Shown: in pieces, positions 1 to 5,139 of the stretch | Numbering within the stretch: the stretch's first letter is position 1 | Layout: each line of letters begins with the position of its first letter | NCBI RefSeq assembly: GCF_029211165.1 | Contig: NZ_JARGEK010000011.1 | Location: 1-33,853 of the forward strand | Length of the DNA: 33,853 bases | Source of the DNA: Roseisolibacter sp. H3M3-2 | GTDB taxonomy: Bacteria > Gemmatimonadota > Gemmatimonadetes > Gemmatimonadales > Gemmatimonadaceae | Direction of reading: 5' to 3' | The notes under the pieces: generated by a model | The model's input: the letters and a program-made list of their open reading frames with translations, nothing else | Databases searched by the model: none | Told to the model about the DNA's origin: nothing | Made by a program: the position numbers and the translations under genes

Positions 1-665
1 CGCTGGCCCGGCGCCTGGTGGCGCGCGGCCGCGCGCGCGCCGGGCACGACGCCGCGGTGTCGCGCGTGCGCTCGGCGCTGACGCTGCTCGACCGGGCCGC
101 CGAGCCGGCGGGGGACCGGCCGGGCGACGTGGAGAGCCACGGAGCGGCCCGCGTCGCGGCGATCGCGCGCGTGCTGGCGGTGAGCCAGCGGACGCTGGAG
201 CGGCTGTTCGCGGAGCACGTGGGCTTCGCGCCGCGCACGTACCAGCGGACGCGTCGCGTGGGCGCGGTGGCGGAGGCCTTGGAGCAGGAGGCGTGGGCGC
301 GGCAGGCGCTCGCGCGCGACACGGACGGCCGCGATCCCCTGTCTCGCGCCGTGCCGGACGACGTCCGCGACGACGCGTCGCGCCCCGTGCGTTACGCGCG
401 GCCGGGCGAGCGTCGGGCGCCGCGTGCGGCGACGCTGTCGGAGCTCGCCCACCGCGTCGGCTACACCGACCACGCGCACATGACGCGCGAGTTCACGCGG
501 GTGATGGGGACGGCGCCGTCGGTCTACCGGCGCGACGCGCACGCGGCGCCGCTGGTGCGGCGCTTCGGGCCGGTCGCGTTCGAGCGCACGATCCCGTGGG
601 GGACGATGGGTCGTGGGGCGCAGGTCGCGCCGGAGGCGTCGGGGATCGATCCGGCTTCGCCCTGA
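1..665 (+). CDS. AraC-type helix-turn-helix regulator, 5'-truncated by the window edge
   Basis: The frame is open from base 3, and the residues before the first GTG (18) still look like protein, so the true start probably lies outside the window. Counting from that GTG, the first helix-turn-helix is near residues 46-66 (VAAIARVLAVSQRTLERLF) and the second near 138-160 (ATLSELAHRVGYTDHAHMTREF), followed by the typical G-x-x-P-x-x-Y-R end. The two helix-turn-helix units of AraC proteins bind adjacent major grooves and are normally joined by a short linker helix. Here about 48 extra Arg/Asp/Pro-rich residues (about 89-136) separate them, which is unusual. The N-terminal sensor domain is mostly missing. 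It sits 221 bp upstream of intI on the same strand; a regulatory link to the integron is possible but unproven. Confidence 0.75.
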   Translation, partial: LARRLVARGRARAGHDAAVSRVRSALTLLDRAAEPAGDRPGDVESHGAARVAAIARVLAVSQRTLERLFAEHVGFAPRTYQRTRRVGAVAEALEQEAWARQALARDTDGRDPLSRAVPDDVRDDASRPVRYARPGERRAPRAATLSELAHRVGYTDHAHMTREFTRVMGTAPSVYRRDAHAAPLVRRFGPVAFERTIPWGTMGRGAQVAPEASGIDPASP

Positions 666-886
666 CGCCACGGTAGCGCGGCGGCAGGGCGGTCGCGACG
701 GCCGCGACGGCGCACGATCGACGCGGTCCCACACGCCCTCGCGACCGGTCGCGTCGCATCGTACCGCGTCGCGGCGGCGGGGTCCGGCCGAGCGGGCACC
801 GAGGGTGCAGCGTGATCGCACGCCGTGTCGCGCGGTCCGACGGCCGCGCGCGACAGTTCGCGACCTCCGGCTCGCCGACGCCTCGC

Positions 887-1861
887 ATGCACGACCGTCC
901 CCACGCACCACGCCTGCTGCCGCGACTCGCCGAGTCGCTGCTGGTGCGCCACTACAGCCCGCGCACGGTGGAGGCGTACGTCGCGTGGGTGCGGCGCTTC
1001 GTGCGCCACCACGGCCTGCGGCACCCGCGCGAGCTGGGCGCCGCGGAGGTGGGCGCCTTCCTCTCGGACCTCGCGCGCCGGGGGCGGGTCAGCGCCAGCA
1101 CGCAGAACCAGGCGCTCGCGGCGCTCCGCTTCCTCTACCACGAGGTGCTGGGCGAGCCGCTCGCCGTGCTCGGCACGGTGGTCCACGCCAAGCGGCCGCG
1201 CCGCCTGCCGGTGGTGCTGTCGCGCGCCGAGGTGCGCGCGGTGCTCGCGGAGCTCCGGGGGCCGCCCGCGCTGGCCGCGGGGCTGCTCTACGGCGGCGGG
1301 CTGCGGCTGCTCGAGGCGCTGACGCTCCGGGTCAAGGACGTCGACGTCGAGCGAGGCGAGCTGCGCGTGCGGAACGGGAAGGGGCAGAAGGACCGCGTCA
1401 CGGTCCTGGCGGCCGCCGCGGTCGATCCACTAATGGCGCACCTGCGCCTGGTCCGGCGGCAGCACGCGCGCGACCTGTCGGCCGGGGCGGGGCGCGTGGC
1501 GCTGCCGGGGGCCCTCGCGCGCAAGCTGCCCGCGGCGGCCGGGACGTGGGCGTGGCAGTGGGTGTTCCCGGCGGCGCGCCAGTACGTGGACCGCGCGACG
1601 GGCGAGCGGCGGCGGCACCACCTGCATCCGTCGGTGCTCCAGCGGCTGGTGCCGGAGGCGGCGGCGCGCGCGGGGGTGGAGAAGCGGGTCACCTGCCACA
1701 CCTTCCGGCACTGCTTCGCGACGCACCTGCTGGAGGACGGCTACGACATCCGCACGGTGCAGGAGCTGCTGGGGCACCGGGACGTGCGGACGACGATGGT
1801 GTACACGCACGTGCTGAACCGGGGCGGGCGGGGGGTGCGGAGTCCGGCGGACGTGTTCTGA
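887..1861 (+). CDS. intI: Integron integrase (tyrosine recombinase, IntI family)
   Basis: IntI catalyses attI x attC and attC x attC recombination, acting on folded single-stranded attC bottom strands. From ATG 887 the protein is 324 aa, a normal IntI length; GTG 812 would add 25 atypical residues. Residues 20-90 are the SAM-like core-binding domain ([17 protein letters not shown]). The catalytic residues are all visible: Arg140 in [19 protein letters not shown], Lys165 in GKGQKDR, His271 and Arg274 in HTFRH, His297 in LLGH, and Tyr306. The IntI-specific insertion that separates these enzymes from XerC/D is present at about 207-229 ([20 protein letters not shown]), and the C-terminus [10 protein letters not shown] is also typical. 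The gene reads toward the cassette array, opposite to the usual layout. No promoter or LexA box was recognised upstream. Confidence 0.97.
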   Translation: MHDRPHAPRLLPRLAESLLVRHYSPRTVEAYVAWVRRFVRHHGLRHPRELGAAEVGAFLSDLARRGRVSASTQNQALAALRFLYHEVLGEPLAVLGTVVHAKRPRRLPVVLSRAEVRAVLAELRGPPALAAGLLYGGGLRLLEALTLRVKDVDVERGELRVRNGKGQKDRVTVLAAAAVDPLMAHLRLVRRQHARDLSAGAGRVALPGALARKLPAAAGTWAWQWVFPAARQYVDRATGERRRHHLHPSVLQRLVPEAAARAGVEKRVTCHTFRHCFATHLLEDGYDIRTVQELLGHRDVRTTMVYTHVLNRGGRGVRSPADVF

Positions 1862-2011
1862 GTCCGGATGACGACTGGGCGCCCGGCGTCGGTGCGCGGC
1901 GCGTTAGGCTGCGGGTGGGGCAGCCGAAGCGGCAGGCGGTGGGAGGCGTGGATGGCGCAACGTGTGGCGCGGGGGCAGGTTACGGCTGCGCGCTCGCTGG
2001 CGCTGCTGCGC

Positions 2012-2062
2012 GTTAGGTCGCGGGGCGGCGGGTTATGTAGTTCGACCTAATGGGCGTTAGGT
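2012..2062 (+). other. Candidate attI site
   Basis: The first crossover core, GTTAGGT (2056-2062), is preceded by its inverse ACCTAA (2045-2050) with the spacer TGGGCG. This gives two inverted integrase-binding cores, the same geometry as the simple site of attI1 (CCTAA, short spacer, TTAGG). Unlike the attC sites it has no L boxes and no long variable stem. A direct GTTAGGT copy at 2012 and a GTTAGGC copy at 1903 could serve as accessory binding repeats. It lies 195 bp after the intI stop codon and immediately before cassette 1. The assignment rests on position and geometry. Confidence 0.65.
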
Positions 2063-2336
2063 GGCGTCGCCGGGACGCCCCGCACCCGCCCCGTCGGCTG
2101 CGCTCCGCCGCTCGCTGCGCTTGCCGTTTGGCGTAGCTGCTCGGCCCTTCTGCCGCAGCATCTCGAGCTTGCGCTCGGTGCCGTGGTGCTCCTATGCGCC
2201 CGGCACCCCGCCACCTAACGTGACGTTGCAGCCGACGGCGCCGTGCGCGCATCATGGGTTCTCCGGCTCGGCTCTGGTGCCCGGCTCGGCGCCGTCGCGC
2301 GCGCTCGGGCCGGAGCGCCGCAGCTGAACTTGGGCG
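2057..2336 (+). other. Cassette 1, no convincing gene
   Basis: This 280-bp cassette has a 156-bp body plus attC1. The + strand frame from GTG 2061 runs through the attC and encodes low-complexity Pro/Arg/Ser residues, so it is not believed. The body is biased toward C and T on the + strand, like the other gene-less cassettes. It starts GTTAGGTGGCG and ends CGCCACCTAAC, an 11-bp complementary pair, which marks it as a genuine cassette unit. A promoter or RNA function is possible but not shown. Confidence 0.75.
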
Positions 2337-2342
2337 TTAGGT
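2213..2342 (+). repeat. attC1 (130 bp)
   Basis: R'' ACCTAAC is at 2213-2219 and R' GTTAGGT at 2336-2342, with left box GTTGCAGCCGAC and right box GCAGCTGAAC. The interior belongs to the GGCGCC / GCATCATGGG stem family, shared with attC2 and attC6. Confidence 0.93.
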
Positions 2343-2360
2343 GGCTCCACGCACTCTCAC

Positions 2361-2765
2361 ATGGACGTCGTCCTTCGCACGCACACTGACGATCCGTCAC
2401 TCGCGTTCCGCCGGGTACGCCGCCTCGGACCGGCGGACGGGTACGAGTGCGAGCTCCACGTGCGGTCCGCCGGCTTCGTGCTCGCGCGGTCCTTCTGGTT
2501 CGAGCCCTCGGATCTGGCGGCGTGTATTGACGACCTCCGGATCATGGATCGAGACCTGGCGGGCGCCGCGGAACTCCGCACGCGCTACGAGGACAACTTC
2601 GTCCGGTTCGACGTCTCCGCCCGCGGCGTCGTGACCGTCTCGGGCACGGCGACCGAGTATTCGGCGCTCGGCCAGTCGCTACGATTCGCGTTCGAGACTG
2701 ACCAGACGGTGCTCCGGCCGCTCGCCGAAGACCTGGCAGCCCTCGCTCGGCCGGTAGCCACCTAA
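2361..2765 (+). CDS. Cassette 2: hypothetical protein, 134 aa
   Basis: The ATG lies 25 bp into the cassette, and the stop codon TAA (2763-2765) is supplied by the attC R'' core ACCTAAC. The product is soluble and acidic, with no signal peptide or membrane segment. It begins MDVVLRTHTDD and contains a central SFWFEPSDLAACIDDL helix followed by alternating beta-like segments (NFVRFDVSARGVVTVSG, SLRFAFETDQTVL). The layout loosely recalls small cassette-type or immunity-like domains of unknown function (DUF6228-like), but I cannot assign a family with confidence. It is the first cassette with a believable gene after attI. Confidence 0.75.
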   Translation: MDVVLRTHTDDPSLAFRRVRRLGPADGYECELHVRSAGFVLARSFWFEPSDLAACIDDLRIMDRDLAGAAELRTRYEDNFVRFDVSARGVVTVSGTATEYSALGQSLRFAFETDQTVLRPLAEDLAALARPVAT

Positions 2766-2889
2766 CGTGACGTTGCAGCTGACGGCGCCGCGCGAGCATC
2801 ATGGGTCGTCCGGCTCGGCGCTCGTGCCCGGCCCGGCGCCGCCGCGCGCGCTCGGCTCGGAGCGCCGCAGCTGAACTTGGGCGTTAGCC
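2760..2889 (+). repeat. attC2 (130 bp)
   Basis: R'' ACCTAAC is at 2760-2766 and R' GTTAGCC at 2883-2889. The interior is the GGCGCC / GCATCATGGG family, close to attC1. The cassette's own start and end match over 11 bp (GTTAGGTGGCT). R'' contains the stop codon of the upstream gene. Confidence 0.93.
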
Positions 2890-3162
2890 CGTCGCCGGGC
2901 GTCTCGTGCGGGACGGCTCCGCCGCACCCGTTCGACCCTCTCCGCTCCTCCGACCGCGGCTTCCGCTGCCGCTGCGCCTCCGCTGCTGGCCACGCGCTTG
3001 CTGGCGCGGGGCGCGTCGGTCACGCGTCAACGCGCTGCGCGGGCTAACGTGGCGTTGCAGCAGACCGGCCGGGGGGAGCGTCAGGTTGTGATCCGGCCGA
3101 CCGTGTCGCACAATCGAGCGCGTCGCCCCCGCCGGCTCGGGGCCGGCAGCTGAACTCGGGCG
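2884..3162 (+). other. Cassette 3, no convincing gene (family A, copy 1)
   Basis: This 279-bp cassette has a 158-bp pyrimidine-rich body. Frames on both strands run into attC sequence and encode Arg/Pro/Ser low-complexity peptides. The body opens with GCCCG-TCGC-CGGGC, able to form a small hairpin, and ends GCGCTGCGCGGGCTAAC. Bases 2879-3073 are identical to 3751-3945 in cassette 5. Cassette 7 is a diverged relative with the same ends. Confidence 0.75.
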
Positions 3163-3168
3163 TTAGCC
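3042..3168 (+). repeat. attC3 (127 bp)
   Basis: R'' GGCTAAC is at 3042-3048 and R' GTTAGCC at 3162-3168. The interior belongs to the AGCRTCAGGTTGTG / TCGCACAATCGAG stem family. The first 32 bp (to base 3073) are identical to attC5; the rest is diverged. Confidence 0.93.
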
Positions 3169-3182
3169 GGACCACACTGATC

Positions 3183-3638
3183 ATGCGCCTGCGCGACCTG
3201 TCGTTCACCGATCCCCGGCTCTCACGCCGGTTACTGCTCGGCGCGTGGTTGGCGGTGATCGCCGCCCCGAGCGTGGCCCTGCTCGACCTGCTGCGGATAG
3301 CCGGCGGGTCGCGCTACCGCGTGGAGAGAGGGACGGAGTACGACCTCTGGGTGCGGGCCGCCGCCGTGGCGGTCGCGGCGGCGCTCGCCTCCCTCCTCGG
3401 CGCCGCCTTCGGGCCGTGGTGGCGGCACCGGCGCGTCGCGGCGCTGCTCGGCGCGCTCTGCACCCTGCCGCTCGCCGTGGCCCTGTCGCTAGCGGCCGAC
3501 CCGCGTGGGCCCGCGCCCTTCCGTGTGCGCTGGGGGCTCGTGCTCATTGTCGCAGCGTGTGGGGGCGTGGCCGTCGCGTTGGAGCACCCGCGCGCCGTCC
3601 GCCGACACCTTGAGAGCAAAGCGCGCGGGGCCGGCTAA
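3183..3638 (+). CDS. Cassette 4: four-helix membrane protein, 151 aa
   Basis: The ATG is 20 bp into the cassette. Four hydrophobic segments are visible, at about residues 16-38 (LLLGAWLAVIAAPSVALLDL), 58-78, 82-104 and 112-130 (RWGLVLIVAACGGVAVAL), separated by Arg-rich loops, so this is probably an inner-membrane protein. No family is recognised. The stop TAA (3636-3638) is part of R'' GGCTAAC. The cassette starts GTTAGCCGG and ends CCGGCTAAC. It lies between the two identical gene-less cassette bodies (cassettes 3 and 5). Confidence 0.75.
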   Translation: MRLRDLSFTDPRLSRRLLLGAWLAVIAAPSVALLDLLRIAGGSRYRVERGTEYDLWVRAAAVAVAAALASLLGAAFGPWWRHRRVAALLGALCTLPLAVALSLAADPRGPAPFRVRWGLVLIVAACGGVAVALEHPRAVRRHLESKARGAG

Positions 3639-3761
3639 CGTGGCGTTGCAGCTGACCGAGCGACCGAGCATCAGGTTGCTTCCGGGCGCGCCTCCGAGCC
3701 CGGCTCGGCCTCCGCGCGGGCGCTCGGCTCGGGGCTCGGCAGCTGAACTCGGGCGTTAGCC
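3633..3761 (+). repeat. attC4 (129 bp)
   Basis: R'' GGCTAAC is at 3633-3639 and R' GTTAGCC at 3755-3761. The left arm starts like the AGCATCAGGTTG family, but the right arm is CGGGCGCTCGGCTCGG-like, resembling the other long family, so the stem looks mosaic. Confidence 0.92.
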
Positions 3762-4034
3762 CGTCGCCGGGCGTCTCGTGCGGGACGGCTCCGCCGCACC
3801 CGTTCGACCCTCTCCGCTCCTCCGACCGCGGCTTCCGCTGCCGCTGCGCCTCCGCTGCTGGCCACGCGCTTGCTGGCGCGGGGCGCGTCGGTCACGCGTC
3901 AACGCGCTGCGCGGGCTAACGTGGCGTTGCAGCAGACCGGCCGGGCGGAGCATCGGGTTGTACGCGGCCCAACTCCATCGCACAATCGAGGGCGTCGCGC
4001 CCGCCGCCTCCGGGCCGGCAGCTGAACTTGGGCG
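3756..4034 (+). other. Cassette 5, no convincing gene (family A, copy 2)
   Basis: The body is identical to cassette 3 (3751-3945 equals 2879-3073, 195 bp). Identity stops a few bases into the attC; the remaining ~90 bp differ at about 18 positions. As in cassette 3, no frame looks coding, and the pyrimidine bias and GCCCG-TCGC-CGGGC start are the same. Confidence 0.75.
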
Positions 4035-4040
4035 TTGGGT
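3914..4040 (+). repeat. attC5 (127 bp)
   Basis: R'' GGCTAAC is at 3914-3920 and R' GTTGGGT at 4034-4040. It belongs to the AGCATCGGGTTGT / CGCACAATCGAG family. The R' here is the variant GTTGGGT contributed by cassette 6. Confidence 0.93.
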
Positions 4041-4291
4041 GGACTCGTCCGTCGGTACCGTCGCTCGCTACGGTGCTGCGCACCTGTCGCCGCCCTCTTG
4101 TCGCTCCGCTCTTGCCACCTGTCCGCTGGTGCCGGTTTTTCGTCGCCTGTTCTGCGGAGCGTCTGCCACCCAACGGGGCGTTGCAGCCGACGGCGCCGTG
4201 CGGGCATCATGGTTCCTCCGGCTCGGCTCCCGCGCCCGCCTCGGCGCCGCCGCGCGCGCTCGGCTCGGAGCGCCGCAGCTGAACTCGGGCG
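4035..4291 (+). other. Cassette 6, no convincing gene
   Basis: This 257-bp cassette has a 133-bp C/T-rich body containing short runs such as GTCGCCGCCCTCTTGTCGC and a GGTTTTTCG stretch. No frame on either strand stays inside the cassette with protein-like content. Its ends carry the variant core GTTGGGTGG and the matching CCACCCAAC, a compensated change from the usual GTTAG. Confidence 0.75.
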
Positions 4292-4297
4292 TTAGCC
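4168..4297 (+). repeat. attC6 (130 bp)
   Basis: R'' ACCCAAC is at 4168-4174 and R' GTTAGCC at 4291-4297. The left spacer is CGGGGCGTTGCAGCC, slightly different from the rest. The interior is the GGCGCC / GGCATCATGG family. Confidence 0.92.
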
Positions 4298-4576
4298 CGT
4301 CGCCGGGCGCCGCGGCCGGGATGGCTCCGTCGGTGCGTCGACCGCCGTTTGCGCCTCTCGGTCTGCCGCTGCTCATGCTGCCGCCCTTTTCCTCGCGGGC
4401 CATTCCGTCTGCCGCTGGCGCTGCGCTCCTCCGGCGAGCGCCCCCGCGCTGCGCGGGCTAACGTGGCGTTGCAGCTGACGGGCCCCGGGGAGCATCAGGT
4501 GGCGCCCGGGCGTCCCGCGTCGCACAATCGAGCTCCGCACGCGGGCGAGCTCGATGCCCGCAGCTGAACTCGGGCG
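4292..4576 (+). other. Cassette 7, no convincing gene (family A relative)
   Basis: This 285-bp cassette has a 164-bp body. It shares its opening (GCCCGTCGCCGGGCG, then GGGAYGGCTCCG) and its closing (CGCGCTGCGCGGGCTAACG) with cassettes 3 and 5, while the middle is diverged but still C/T-rich. The + strand frame that covers it starts in the earlier cassettes and crosses two attC sites, so it is rejected as a gene. Confidence 0.75.
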
Positions 4577-4582
4577 TTAGCC
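4456..4582 (+). repeat. attC7 (127 bp)
   Basis: R'' GGCTAAC is at 4456-4462 and R' GTTAGCC at 4576-4582. It belongs to the GGGGAGCATCAGGTGGCG / CGCACAATCGAG family. Confidence 0.93.
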
Positions 4583-4609
4583 AGCAACACAGGATCTCGC
4601 ATCGCACGC

Positions 4610-4825
4610 ATGCCAGAAGTGAAGCTCACGGCCGCAGAGGCGGAGGTGCTGCGGACCGTCCTCGCAGCCCTCGCGGTGAAAGGCCGGACCGGCGAGGTGG
4701 GGATCCTTCACGGAGCCGACCGCTTCGTCTCCACGCAGCAGCTACTCAAGCGCGCCGACCGCGAGGCGCTCGAGAGCGCGGCGCGGAAGATCGGCCTCTC
4801 GGGCCTGCGCGTCTACGCAGGGTGA
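4610..4825 (+). CDS. Cassette 8: small hypothetical protein, 71 aa
   Basis: The ATG is 33 bp into the cassette, and the TGA stop lies 33 bp before R''. The protein begins MPEVKLTAAEAEVLRTVL, appears mostly helical, is mixed-charge and has no signal or membrane segment. The helix-rich pattern with LTAAEAEVLRTVLAAL and STQQLLKRADREALESAARK could fit a small DNA- or protein-binding fold, but no family is recognised. Codon use matches the neighbouring genes. Confidence 0.65.
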   Translation: MPEVKLTAAEAEVLRTVLAALAVKGRTGEVGILHGADRFVSTQQLLKRADREALESAARKIGLSGLRVYAG

Positions 4826-4858
4826 GCGGGCGTGCGGGCGCCGGCCGACGCGCCTGCT

Positions 4859-4985
4859 GGCTAACGTGGCGTTGCAGCAGACGGCGCGGGTAACGCATCA
4901 TGGAGTGGCCCCCGCCGGCGCCCGCGTGCGCAGCATCATGGTGTCGTCCCGGCGGGGGCGCCGCAGCTGAACTTGGGCGTTCGAC
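4859..4985 (+). repeat. attC8 (127 bp)
   Basis: R'' GGCTAAC is at 4859-4865 and R' GTTCGAC at 4979-4985. The interior carries GCATCATGG twice, with GGCGGGGGCGCC on the right arm. The GTTCGAC core comes from cassette 9. Confidence 0.92.
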
Positions 4986-4995
4986 AGCACACACG

Positions 4996-5139
4996 ATGTC
5001 TCGCTCGGAGCAGCTTCTGCTTCTGTACTCCGCGGCGTTGTGGGCGGGCACTGAGCGCTGTGCCAGGCACTTCCACGATCTGAGCGTGTCTTGGGGAGGC
5101 ATTGATGACGTCGAGTCGTCGGCGCGCGATACCCAGTGA
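4996..5139 (+). CDS. Possible 47-aa leader frame upstream of the TonB receptor
   Basis: An ATG 16 bp into cassette 9 opens a 47-residue frame (starting MSRSEQLLLLYSAALWAG) that overlaps the start of the receptor gene (5105) in another frame. It could be a leader peptide or chance. No strong ribosome binding site precedes it, and no family is recognised. Confidence 0.2.
   Translation: MSRSEQLLLLYSAALWAGTERCARHFHDLSVSWGGIDDVESSARDTQ

Noticed and set aside
692-708. Short inverted repeat GTCGCG/CGCGAC after the AraC-type gene as a terminator
   Set aside because: A six-base stem without a T-tract is expected by chance in DNA of this composition.
887-1861. Integrase as XerC/XerD or a phage integrase
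   Set aside because: The IntI-specific insertion ([20 protein letters not shown]) and the [10 protein letters not shown] end are present, and attC sites are adjacent.
613-2016. Long + strand frame overlapping intI in another frame
   Set aside because: It is Arg/Ala/Gly low complexity and covers a gene with complete catalytic motifs; it is a high-GC shadow.
2061-2327. 88-aa frame filling cassette 1
   Set aside because: It starts in the attI core, runs through most of attC1 and has no protein-like pattern.
2799-3895. Minus-strand frames in cassettes 3 and 5 (2799-3023 and 3671-3895)
   Set aside because: They cover identical DNA and end in attC sequence of the previous cassette. The shared peptide reflects DNA identity, and the remainder is low complexity.
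3778-4461. 227-aa + strand frame spanning cassettes 5-7
   Set aside because: It crosses two complete attC sites and is therefore not one gene.
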